Assembly (NCBI RefSeq): GCF_001953635.1
Contig: NZ_MEJH01000004.1
Coordinates: forward strand, 248,001-312,000
Source of the DNA: Alteromonas abrolhosensis
GTDB taxonomy: Bacteria > Pseudomonadota > Gammaproteobacteria > Enterobacterales > Alteromonadaceae
Length of the DNA stretch: 64,000 nt
Direction: 5' to 3'
The notes beneath the pieces are model-generated. The model was not told where the DNA came from. It worked only from the letters and a program-made list of their open reading frames with translations, and made no database searches. The translations under genes and the position numbers were made by a program. Below, piece by piece: positions 56,482 to 64,000 of the stretch (position 1 is its first letter; the number at the start of each line of letters is the position of its first letter).

Positions 56482-56991
56482 TTATTGCTGAAGTTCACCA
56501 CTACCTGACTCAATATGAGCACGAACGAACCACTGGAACTGCTCTAAATCGGCTAACTGGCCAGTTACCATATCTTCCGATACGGCATCAAGTTCACCCA
56601 ATGTATCAATAGCCTTGCGGTGATCGCCGTTCACTCCTTCGTACACTGCATCAAGCGCTTTCAAGTGGTCTAAAACTAGACCTTTTCCAATCTTGTAATC
56701 TTCCCAGCTTCTACCTTCCACAATGGCTTTTGGTGTGCCTTTTGGAACACCACCAAGGGTAGCAATACGCTCAGCAATGGTGTCCGTCATGTCACGAACT
56801 GCATCTACTTGAGGATCAAGCATTTCATGCACGCCAATAAAATTAGGACCGACTACGTTCCAGTGAATATGTTTTAGCGTAAGCTGTAAATCTAATAGCG
56901 CAACCAATCGTTGTTCCAATACCTCAATTGTTTTGGCAGCGGCATCGTTATCCATTCCAGGGGCTGTAAATTTGATATTGGTGTTACTCAT
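56482..56991 (-). CDS. dps: Dps family ferritin-like DNA-protection protein
   Basis: Forms a dodecamer that oxidises and stores iron and can coat DNA. The ferroxidase motif is KHIHWNVVGPNFIGVHEMLDPQVD in overview (His, His, Asp, Glu ligands). ATG 56991 has AGGAG 7 bases upstream; the frame is open to 57036. 169 residues. Promoter signals were not identified. Confidence 0.93.
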   Translation of the reverse strand: MSNTNIKFTAPGMDNDAAAKTIEVLEQRLVALLDLQLTLKHIHWNVVGPNFIGVHEMLDPQVDAVRDMTDTIAERIATLGGVPKGTPKAIVEGRSWEDYKIGKGLVLDHLKALDAVYEGVNGDHRKAIDTLGELDAVSEDMVTGQLADLEQFQWFVRAHIESGSGELQQ

Positions 56992-57174
56992 GATATCTCC
57001 TATTGAATGCAAATAAATCAGCAAGATGCGAGGCATCTGTAAGTCCAGACGTTAACTGTCCTCGCGCTGACAACTTGTGATGATAAGTGCAACAGGTATG
57101 CCGAAATCTAGAAGTTTGATAAGTCTAGGTTTTCGTTGAAGAAATTGGGGAATATTAAAAATTCTTTATTTTTC

Positions 57175-57208
57175 AAGCCTGTAGCGATTAAGAAAATGCT
57201 ACAGGCTT
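57175..57208. repeat. Stem-loop downstream of nadK
   Basis: AAGCCTGTAGC/GCTACAGGCTT, perfect 11-base stem with a 12-base loop, 46 bases beyond the nadK stop. It may end nadK transcription, although no T run follows. Confidence 0.6.
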
Positions 57209-57253
57209 ATGTAATAAATGCACATGTGACTCGGTGGAGAAGAGAGGAGGGAG

Positions 57254-58129
57254 CTAATAGAGCTTACTACCCCAACCTAACTTTTTGCGAAGTACATTGA
57301 AATAGCTATAGCCTTTAGGATGAACAAGGTGGAGCTTGTCCACGCTTTTGTTTATACGTATTTCATCGCCAGGTAGTACGGGTAAAACAATGTGACTGTC
57401 GCAGCTAACCTGTAGTGAATCGCTGTTAACCTTAGACACTTTCATCGAAACCTGACTGTCTGCGTCTACGACAATAGGGCGGCTACTTAAAGTATGTGGA
57501 AACATGGGGACTAGGGTAAGCGCGTCCAGCTTAGGCATAATTATTGGTCCGCCAGCAGATAGAGAGTAAGCTGTTGAACCTGTAGGCGTGGCTACTATCA
57601 ACCCATCACTGCGCTGACTGAAAACAAATTGATCATCAATGTAGATTTCAAATTCCATCATATGAGCAACTTTTCCGTGGTGAAGTACCACTTCGTTTAC
57701 AGCCGAGTTATTACTTTTGAGCTTCTCGTGTCGATAAACTTCAACTTCAAGTAAGAAGCGCTCTTCAACCACGCACTCACCGTTGAAAATGAGATCAAGC
57801 TGTTGGGCGATGTCATCAGGGTGAATGTCTGTTAAAAAGCCTAAGTTTCCACGGTTAACGCCGACCACGTGAATATCAAAACGAGAGAGAACGCGTGCAG
57901 CGCCAAGCATGCTGCCATCGCCACCTACTACAACAGCAAGATCGGCTTCTTTGCCAATAGTAACAAGGTTACAGGCGGTAAAGCTCTCTGTTTCAAGCTC
58001 TTCAGCAATACTTTCCTCAACCAATAATTTGCATCCTTTTGCCAACAAATATTCGGCAAGAATGTTTAAGCTGTCATGAGTTGCAGCGTGTTGAGGTTTT
58101 CCAATTAAAGCAACGGTTTGATAGGGCAT
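57254..58129 (-). CDS. nadK: NAD kinase
   Basis: Phosphorylates NAD to [17 protein letters not shown] holds the GGDG motif, followed by [11 protein letters not shown] and [23 protein letters not shown] in pieces. 291 residues, standard. The inverted repeat at 58134-58172 lies directly in front of the start codon. Confidence 0.96.
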   Translation of the reverse strand: MPYQTVALIGKPQHAATHDSLNILAEYLLAKGCKLLVEESIAEELETESFTACNLVTIGKEADLAVVVGGDGSMLGAARVLSRFDIHVVGVNRGNLGFLTDIHPDDIAQQLDLIFNGECVVEERFLLEVEVYRHEKLKSNNSAVNEVVLHHGKVAHMMEFEIYIDDQFVFSQRSDGLIVATPTGSTAYSLSAGGPIIMPKLDALTLVPMFPHTLSSRPIVVDADSQVSMKVSKVNSDSLQVSCDSHIVLPVLPGDEIRINKSVDKLHLVHPKGYSYFNVLRKKLGWGSKLY

Positions 58130-58133
58130 GGAA

Positions 58134-58172
58134 TGCTAATGTCCTTTCATTTCCAATGGTTGGACATTAGCA
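58134..58172. repeat. Inverted repeat at the nadK ribosome-binding region
   Basis: TGCTAATGTCC/GGACATTAGCA, perfect 11-base arms with a 17-base loop, ending 4 bases before the nadK ATG on the minus strand. One arm covers the AAAGGA that would be the ribosome site. Confidence 0.8.
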
Positions 58173-58219
58173 CAGGTGTTTTGTAAAAGAAAAGTGTAAA
58201 ACGGCGCACAGTGTACGGT

Positions 58220-60577
58220 TTAGCGATCTTCTAATCGATTGTAGTCTAGAAGGCCACCCTCAATGGGGTAGTGCTTGCTAGACCACTGAATTAATTTATC
58301 ACTAAACGCCCAAAAATCTGGGTTTGTTCTGCGCATGCCAATGTCATCAAGGAGAGCCTTATAATCGGCTTCGCTTTTAATTGATTTAAGCCTTTCTATC
58401 GACGTCGCTACTTCTGATACTTTGATATACCAAAATGCATCTGGGTAGCTGCCCAACAATCCGTGGACAAGTGTAATTGAGTCTTTGGACGGTTCGCGAT
58501 TTTCTTCTTCCTCGAACAGGCTATTAACGTTGTAGTGGGCGCTATTTCTAAGGGCAGTAAACACATCAATATTGTCTGGATTTTGATCATCTTGAATGAC
58601 AATCATCGTAGTCTCTGGCATCAATGTGGCCTGCTGAGCAGGTAGCGAATCTAAGCTTGCTAAAACCTCATAATGTTGGGTAGTTAGCATATTTTCATTG
58701 AAGGTCGACATGCTCGGCTGAACCGCTGATAGGTGTTGCGATAGCATTTGGTAAAGTTCATTTTGTGGGTTATCTGTTTTAAACGTGATACCTGCGGGCT
58801 GTTCAAAACTATTGATATCACCTTCTAAATAATCAGTCAGCTCAGGGCCGGCATTTTGATACCAAGCGTTGAGAAGTTCATGGCGAGTGGTTGGAGGAAG
58901 CAGATTAAGGAAGTTTGATTCACCCTCCATACGCAAGAAATCCATATACAAACGGGTCAATAACTGGTGGCCATAATTGCCGTACACATCGAAACCTGCA
59001 ACAAGTAAATAATGAATGCGCTCTAATAGCGCATAGTCAATAACCCATGCGGTTTTAGTTGGTTTTCCAACCATCCCTTTAACGACAGTGGCATTATCAA
59101 AGTGACGAAAAACGGTCAAGCTGGCATTCGTGTTACTGCCGTCGCCGTCCCATATACTCGACATATTTAAATGCTCTTCATTTTTAAATTCATGGTTTAA
59201 AAAGGTGGTTCTGGCACGCATATATTCGCCCTGGCGTTTTGCGTATTTCACCCAATTAACGGCAAGAGCTGTACTATCTTTTTCGGCAGGGAGGTGAAGG
59301 TTTTCTCTTTGAGAGGCATAAAAAGCATTAACTTTTTCAGATGCTGCGATGTCTGGGTCGACAAAGAAAACCCAAAATCGGTCGTTAATAACGTTTAGAG
59401 CTATTTGACCTCGGCACACTGGCCCTTTGATATAACCCATAATAGTGTTTTGCGCGCGCTCTAACATAAACCGATAACGGCTTTCCACTGGCAACAAGGT
59501 AAAGGCGGTGAGTGGGTTTGCCGCTACATCGGGCTTGTAAGAAGGCAATGTTTCAACAGAGAATTCTGTATCAATAAACCACAAGCGCCATTTATCCAGT
59601 AGCGGTTCGTTAATAGCGTAAGCCTGATGTGTTTTACTAACGATAGTCGAGAACACAGGTTGCAGACGATAGTAAACGCGGTCAACTTCTGGATCGTCGA
59701 AGGGCCTGCGGGTTGCAATGATATCTAACGTTTGTCCAGGTGGAGTGCGTGAGCGCACCAAATTAAAAAACTGAGGAGTTTTATCTTTTTCTGAGATATC
59801 TTCAAAATAGAGATGCGACGTAAACAAGTGCTCGTAGATGTAACGGGCAGAAAGCTGCATCTCGTTGCTATCACCATTAAGCCATGCCTCCAATTCAGAT
59901 ACTTTCTCGTTAATCTCCTTTGCAAGTGTTTTGGGCGAAGGTAATGGCGCACCATGGTTTAACCATTGAATGAGTGTGGTGTGCTCAGCTTCGGACAGGG
60001 CTGGCAGTGCGTAGGGCATGCCTCCTAGGGGCTGCCCTGCTATGTATCCGCCCATTTCATCAATAGTTGGGCATTGGTTTTGTCGGTTTAAGCTTATATC
60101 AAAACTGTCACCTAAATGGGCAGTTTGGGGTAGAGGGTGTTGTTGCTTCAGCAAAAGCATTTGCGCTAGCACTGACGATTGGGTCGGCGAAGTCTTGGTG
60201 TCTTCTTTAAAAGGAAGAACGTCGAAAAAGCCGCGCTCTCGCCACGAATCTACGCCGTGAGCATCGAGAAACATTCGATTGGGTTGGGCTGCGGTAAGTC
60301 GCGTGCCTTCATACACTTTTTCTTTGCTAGCTCCTCTGGCTATACCCTCTGGTGACGACATTTTAAGTTGGCACGGTGCATCATAACAGGCGTGACACAC
60401 TACGCAGCGTTGCGTTAATACAGGGTTAACGTGGGTATCAAAGAAGTTATCAGGTAATTGCGCCATGGCTGGCACAGCATCGTTCGATGAAAGCAATGGA
60501 ACATCAGGTTTCGGCCATTGCCATATCGCTAAAGCGATAATTGCCATAAGCAACGAAATCACACCGAATTTTTTCAT
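58220..60577 (-). CDS. cti: Fatty acid cis/trans isomerase
   Basis: Periplasmic heme protein that turns cis-unsaturated membrane fatty acids to trans under solvent or heat stress. From ATG 60577 the order is a membrane/signal helix (residues 5-20), the c-type heme motif CVVCH at 58-62, and the long CTI domain. The frame is open to 60646, but GGACGA supports 60577. The length of about 785 residues fits the family. nadK follows after a short gap. Confidence 0.88.
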   Translation of the reverse strand: MKKFGVISLLMAIIALAIWQWPKPDVPLLSSNDAVPAMAQLPDNFFDTHVNPVLTQRCVVCHACYDAPCQLKMSSPEGIARGASKEKVYEGTRLTAAQPNRMFLDAHGVDSWRERGFFDVLPFKEDTKTSPTQSSVLAQMLLLKQQHPLPQTAHLGDSFDISLNRQNQCPTIDEMGGYIAGQPLGGMPYALPALSEAEHTTLIQWLNHGAPLPSPKTLAKEINEKVSELEAWLNGDSNEMQLSARYIYEHLFTSHLYFEDISEKDKTPQFFNLVRSRTPPGQTLDIIATRRPFDDPEVDRVYYRLQPVFSTIVSKTHQAYAINEPLLDKWRLWFIDTEFSVETLPSYKPDVAANPLTAFTLLPVESRYRFMLERAQNTIMGYIKGPVCRGQIALNVINDRFWVFFVDPDIAASEKVNAFYASQRENLHLPAEKDSTALAVNWVKYAKRQGEYMRARTTFLNHEFKNEEHLNMSSIWDGDGSNTNASLTVFRHFDNATVVKGMVGKPTKTAWVIDYALLERIHYLLVAGFDVYGNYGHQLLTRLYMDFLRMEGESNFLNLLPPTTRHELLNAWYQNAGPELTDYLEGDINSFEQPAGITFKTDNPQNELYQMLSQHLSAVQPSMSTFNENMLTTQHYEVLASLDSLPAQQATLMPETTMIVIQDDQNPDNIDVFTALRNSAHYNVNSLFEEEENREPSKDSITLVHGLLGSYPDAFWYIKVSEVATSIERLKSIKSEADYKALLDDIGMRRTNPDFWAFSDKLIQWSSKHYPIEGGLLDYNRLEDR

Positions 60578-60758
60578 AATCGTCGTCCACATGAAGGTTC
60601 TATCCAGTCTATCACTCATATTTAGATAAGGTGATGCTTTAAGCACCTTTTGTTAAAAAGCCGCACAAGAAAAATGCTTGCAACATTATTTTTACATTGT
60701 CATTGCTTTAGGCGTTGTACTAGGTATGCTGATGAAAAGAATTCGCAGCGAGGGAAAC

Positions 60759-61919
60759 ATGTCTCATCAAATTATTCTGCCAAGAGTGATGCACATAGGG
60801 AAAGGGGCGAGTCAGCGGGTTGCTGAAACGCTAAAAGGACTCAACTGCCATAAACCTTTACTGGTTACCGATAAAGTTATGGTTGAGTTGGGATATAGTG
60901 CTGCCATAGTACAGGTGCTGGAAGAGGCAGGAATAAGCGCCGATGTGTTTTCAGATACGGTGCCAGAGCCTACGGTACGGTCGATTTATCGCGGTGTGGA
61001 TGCGTTCAAAACCCACACTTATGACAGCATCATTGCCTTAGGTGGTGGAAGCCCCATTGATAGCGCAAAAGCCATCGCTATTTTGGGTAAGTACGGCGGC
61101 GAAATGCGAGACTACAAATTCCCGCGGGTTGTAGATGAATCGGGGCTGCCAATCATTGCTATTCCCACAACAGCGGGAACGGGCTCAGAAGCTACCCGGT
61201 TTACCATTATCACTGACGAAGATACCACTGAAAAAATGCTGTGTGTTGGTTTAGGGTTTATGCCAACGGCAGCCTTGGTCGATTATTCATTAACGCAAAG
61301 TTTGCCTGCCCGCGTGACAGCCGATACAGGCATAGATGCGCTTACTCACGCTATTGAAGCGTTTGTTAGCCGCAAAGCCAATCTTTACAGTGATGCACAG
61401 GCGTTATCAGCCATGGCGTTAATTGCGCCTAATCTGCGTACGGTATTTGCAGACCCAACAAATGAAACGGCGAGAGAGTCAATGATGCTGGGCTCAACGC
61501 TCGCGGGTATTGCCTTTTCAAATGCTTCAGTGGCCCTTGTTCACGGAATGAGCCGGCCTATCGGTGCTGCGTTCCATGTGCCTCACGGCTTGTCGAATGC
61601 CATGTTATTGCCCGCGGTTACCGCCTTTTCTATTCCTAGTGCCTCTGTGCGATATGCACAATGTGCTCGCGCTATGGGTGTTGCTACGCAAAGTGACTCA
61701 GATGAGGTGGCGAATCAAAAACTTATCAACGAACTAAAAGCACTGAATGCAGATTTACAGGTACCTACGCCTGCCGACTTCGGTATTGACAAAGAGGCAT
61801 TTTTTGCAGCAACGTCAACAATGGCAGAGCAAGCTCTGGCATCAGGTTCTCCCGGTAATAATCCACGCGTACCTACCATTGAAGAAATGGTTGCCATCTA
61901 CGTATCTCTTTGGGAATAA
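60759..61919 (+). CDS. Iron-containing alcohol dehydrogenase
   Basis: Group III, Fe-dependent, NAD(P)-linked dehydrogenase of 386 residues. GGGSPIDSAKAIA binds the coenzyme, and metal ligands are in DTGIDALTHAIEAF and HGMSRPIGAAFHVPHGLSNA (in overview). ATG 60759 with GAGGGAA upstream is used rather than the far TTG at 60678. Substrate not clear; possibly 1-alkanols or 4-hydroxybutyrate. Confidence 0.9.
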   Translation: MSHQIILPRVMHIGKGASQRVAETLKGLNCHKPLLVTDKVMVELGYSAAIVQVLEEAGISADVFSDTVPEPTVRSIYRGVDAFKTHTYDSIIALGGGSPIDSAKAIAILGKYGGEMRDYKFPRVVDESGLPIIAIPTTAGTGSEATRFTIITDEDTTEKMLCVGLGFMPTAALVDYSLTQSLPARVTADTGIDALTHAIEAFVSRKANLYSDAQALSAMALIAPNLRTVFADPTNETARESMMLGSTLAGIAFSNASVALVHGMSRPIGAAFHVPHGLSNAMLLPAVTAFSIPSASVRYAQCARAMGVATQSDSDEVANQKLINELKALNADLQVPTPADFGIDKEAFFAATSTMAEQALASGSPGNNPRVPTIEEMVAIYVSLWE

Positions 61920-61942
61920 CGCTTTTGCGAAAACATTAAACG

Positions 61943-61971
61943 AAAAAAGACTGCTTATTGCAGTCTTTTTT
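61943..61971. terminator. Bidirectional terminator between convergent dehydrogenase genes
   Basis: AAAAAAGACTGC/GCAGTCTTTTTT with a 5-base loop (TTATT). Confidence 0.92.
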
Positions 61972-62021
61972 ATGTGAAAAGAAATATTCTTTAAAAAACT
62001 AAGCGTTAAATCGCTTACGGG

Positions 62022-62789
62022 TTATCTAGCCGTCCAGCCCCCATCAAGCACCATGGTTTGCCCTGTTATATTGCGGGCACTGGGTGACATTAAGAAGCTT
62101 GCGGTATCTGCAAGCTCTTCAACGCTAACAAATTGCTTTTTAGGCATGGGTTCTAGCATTATTTTTGTTATTACCTCTTCCTCGGTAAGATTGTTTTCTT
62201 TTGCCTGAGCTGCAATTTGTTTTTCCACCAATGGTGTTTTCACATAGGCAGGGCAAAGGGTATTGATAGTTACATCGCAATCCCCAGTTTCAAGCGCGAT
62301 AGTTTTTGCGAACCCTAACAGCCCATGCTTCGCCGCTACATAAGCAGACTTATACGGCGAAGCTACCAACGAGTGAATAGAGCCTACATTGATAATACGC
62401 CCATAATTTTGCTTGCGCATGGCTGGCAAAAAAGCTTGGGTTAACAGAGCAGGGCCAACAAGCATGATATTTATAAGCTGCTGCCATTTATCTGTAGGGA
62501 AGTCCTCTATGCGTGAAACGTGCTGAATACCGGCATTGTTTATAAGCACATCAACGGTATGCTTCCCTAGTACCTCAGGTAGCGCTGCGACTTGCTCTGC
62601 ATCGCAAACGTCTACCGCTACTGCGCTGGCCGAACCGTCTAAATGCGCAAGTCTGGTCACAGCCTCTTTCGCTGCCTGTTCGTTTATGTCGGCGATGATC
62701 ACATGGTGCCCTTGTTTCATCATTGACTCAGCAATGCCAAAGCCAATGCCGCTTGCCCCACCCGTGATAAATATTGTGCGCTTAGTCAT
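62022..62789 (-). CDS. bdhA: 3-hydroxybutyrate dehydrogenase (SDR)
   Basis: Converts 3-hydroxybutyrate to acetoacetate with NAD. TGGASGIGFGI coenzyme loop, NNAGIQHV, catalytic Ser in VGSIHSLVASPYKSAYVAAKHG with Tyr and Lys, and the family-specific LCPAYVKTPLV. ATG 62789 has GGAAG 5 bases upstream; a longer frame to 62801 exists. It overlaps the upstream esterase gene by 8 bases, consistent with joint use of PHB breakdown products. Confidence 0.92.
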   Translation of the reverse strand: MTKRTIFITGGASGIGFGIAESMMKQGHHVIIADINEQAAKEAVTRLAHLDGSASAVAVDVCDAEQVAALPEVLGKHTVDVLINNAGIQHVSRIEDFPTDKWQQLINIMLVGPALLTQAFLPAMRKQNYGRIINVGSIHSLVASPYKSAYVAAKHGLLGFAKTIALETGDCDVTINTLCPAYVKTPLVEKQIAAQAKENNLTEEEVITKIMLEPMPKKQFVSVEELADTASFLMSPSARNITGQTMVLDGGWTAR

Positions 62790-63852
62790 TGTTACTTCCA
62801 TTGGATTTATTTAGTGAAGGTGCACTATTTAATGAAAACAGCAGCTGTTTTACTGCGTTGATTTGTGCGCCGTCCCTGTTGGCGTAATCGCTAGAGGCAT
62901 AGCCCCACCAATCCCAACAGCCTTGTGGGTTTAACGGCATGAATAACGACTTTTTAGTTTGCGGATAAAGCACAACAATATTGTTGTCGTCAGCCCATTT
63001 ATTCAGCCCTGTTTGGGTGGTGTAGGCGTCGCCAACAGCGTCTGAATATTGGTTACAGCCGTGAAAGCTAATGTGAGCTCTGCACGGCTCGCCTTGTGCA
63101 CAGCTTTCAGGCACATACACAAAACCTTCGCTTGCTAATGTTTTGGCATCGCCACCCGCTATTTTTTGCTGGTCAATTGAATGTATTTGCCCTGATATTG
63201 ACTCGTCGGGTGTCGCAATATCTTCAAAAAGATGAGAGAGCATGGCACCTGCTGCATCATAGTCGCAGTTCCCAATGAAGGGGCTCTCTGATTTCATGCA
63301 GTTAACCCCATTGTTTTCGGTGGGAAAAAGGTGTGCCATCGGCTTGTCATTGATATAGATAATATTTTGAGTGTCTGTCCACAATTTGTATTGCTCAAAT
63401 AATAAATCGCTCACTGGTGCAATCACTCTGGCGTCTTGCGTACCGTGAAAAAGCCAGACTTTTGCGTCTTTCATATTGGAAAGCGACGCAATTTTTCCTT
63501 CAGTTTCATACTGTCTGGCTTTTTCATTCAGCGCTTCAAGGTTAATTTCTCCCTCTACCTTATTCACGCACTGCGCAAGGGCAGTGGTTATATCACCTTG
63601 TGCACAGAAATACGGGCCGCCAGCGATGACGCCCACGCCTTTTACCCAGTCACTGTGTGCTAACTGAAATTGTGTTGCCATGTAACCGCCTGAGGATAAG
63701 CCAGATACGGTAACGTTCTTTAAATCAAGGGTGAGTGACGGAAGCACGTCTTGCGCCGATGACTCGTTACCGAATACCGGTACACTAAGGGAAAGTGCGC
63801 TTAATACAGACAGACAAAGCGCGTGGCGTAAAAAGGGTGTAGATTTCATCAT
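62782..63852 (-). CDS. PHB depolymerase family secreted esterase
   Basis: Extracellular or periplasmic alpha/beta-hydrolase of 356 residues with a signal peptide (about 1-28) and lipase box GLSSGG near residue 53; C-terminal part with HISFHGCNQY and CWDWWGYA typical of the PHB depolymerase family. The downstream bdhA would use its product. ATGATG start overlaps the stop of the gene before it. A dispersed-word copy at 63370 encodes WTDTQ, the same as in yfcH. Confidence 0.87.
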   Translation of the reverse strand: MMKSTPFLRHALCLSVLSALSLSVPVFGNESSAQDVLPSLTLDLKNVTVSGLSSGGYMATQFQLAHSDWVKGVGVIAGGPYFCAQGDITTALAQCVNKVEGEINLEALNEKARQYETEGKIASLSNMKDAKVWLFHGTQDARVIAPVSDLLFEQYKLWTDTQNIIYINDKPMAHLFPTENNGVNCMKSESPFIGNCDYDAAGAMLSHLFEDIATPDESISGQIHSIDQQKIAGGDAKTLASEGFVYVPESCAQGEPCRAHISFHGCNQYSDAVGDAYTTQTGLNKWADDNNIVVLYPQTKKSLFMPLNPQGCWDWWGYASSDYANRDGAQINAVKQLLFSLNSAPSLNKSNGSNND

Positions 63853-64000
63853 TGCATTGCAGCCTTATCATTTTCTAAAAATTGGCGAATAGCCTGAGCT
63901 TGAGCGGATACATTGGTGACACCTTCTAAATGACCTAATTTGCCATTTAGCGTAACCAATGTGCTGTCGTTATTCATTGAAGTTAAACCTTGGTGTGCAC
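63849..64000 (-). CDS. C-terminal part of an unidentified protein (continues beyond the window)
   Basis: Minus-strand frame open from the window edge to a TGA at 63849-63851 that overlaps the start of the esterase gene. Its last residues are RQFLENDKAAMQ. About 49 codons are visible, which is too little to name the family. The overlap suggests it is the first gene of the hydroxybutyrate operon. An internal ATG in the same frame leaves open a very short gene. Confidence 0.55.
   Translation of the reverse strand, partial: AHQGLTSMNNDSTLVTLNGKLGHLEGVTNVSAQAQAIRQFLENDKAAMQ

Overview
The window is a chromosomal segment of a marine gammaproteobacterium, most likely Alteromonas or a close Alteromonadaceae relative. 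Protein content, moderate GC and gene neighbourhoods fit this; the genus is an inference. Several blocks keep the order known from E. coli: tesA divergent from ybbA-ybbP, folX-yfcH, trp operon divergent from rnm(yciV)-yciO, and scpA-scpB-rluB. No prophage, rRNA operon, CRISPR array or complete insertion sequence was seen.

Layout. 1-3.2 kb: biotin genes bioF (5' end outside the window), bioC, bioD. 3.2-8 kb: peptidase E, a small tyrosine phosphatase, a BtuC/BtuD-like ABC importer pair and a class II DAHP synthase. 8.1-11.9 kb: a shortened KdpD-like kinase, a KdpE-like regulator and a KtrA/KtrB-like potassium channel as one operon. 11.8-17.9 kb: two small proteins, an Atm1-type ABC exporter, moaA, a GNAT acetyltransferase and a TPR protein with a degenerate receiver domain. 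18.1-21.6 kb: four tRNA-Val genes, gltX, tRNA-Ala and four tRNA-Glu genes. 21.9-36.5 kb: an M14 peptidase, dusC, a REP-associated (HUH) transposase, tesA, ybbAP, yfcH, folX, a PerM-type transporter and a PhoPQ-like system with a PepSY protein. 36.8-46 kb: yciI, trpA/B/CF/D/G/E with a leader peptide and attenuator, rnm and yciO. 46-64 kb: scpA, scpB, rluB, an aldo/keto reductase, an acetyltransferase, a lipoprotein, a DUF445 protein, tpm, bamE, recN, dps, nadK, a cis/trans fatty acid isomerase, an alcohol dehydrogenase and genes for hydroxybutyrate/PHB use.

The strongest unexplained signal is a short dispersed word, GGACAGACACT (reverse AGTGTCTGTCC). I count 32 exact copies by eye, plus 15 copies in which only the central dinucleotide differs, giving the form AGTG-NN-TGTCC with NN = TC, TG or AC. 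Chance predicts about 0.03 exact copies in 64 kb on both strands. Most copies sit in intergenic clusters at about 18.8-19.1, 21.6-21.8, 25.7-25.9, 30.1-30.4, 32.8-33.0, 35.5-36.0, 36.6-36.8 and 51.4-51.6 kb. Some form perfect or near-perfect inverted pairs like BIMEs or uptake-sequence terminators. Ten exact copies lie inside genes, all with GGACAGACACT on the coding strand, in all three reading frames. A REP-associated tyrosine transposase gene lies among them. The word may be a REP-like element served by that transposase, a DNA-uptake-type word, or a protein-binding site; the sequence alone does not decide.

All counts and coordinates were made by reading, without computation; starts moved from the longest possible reading frame were chosen by Shine-Dalgarno match and family alignment from memory.
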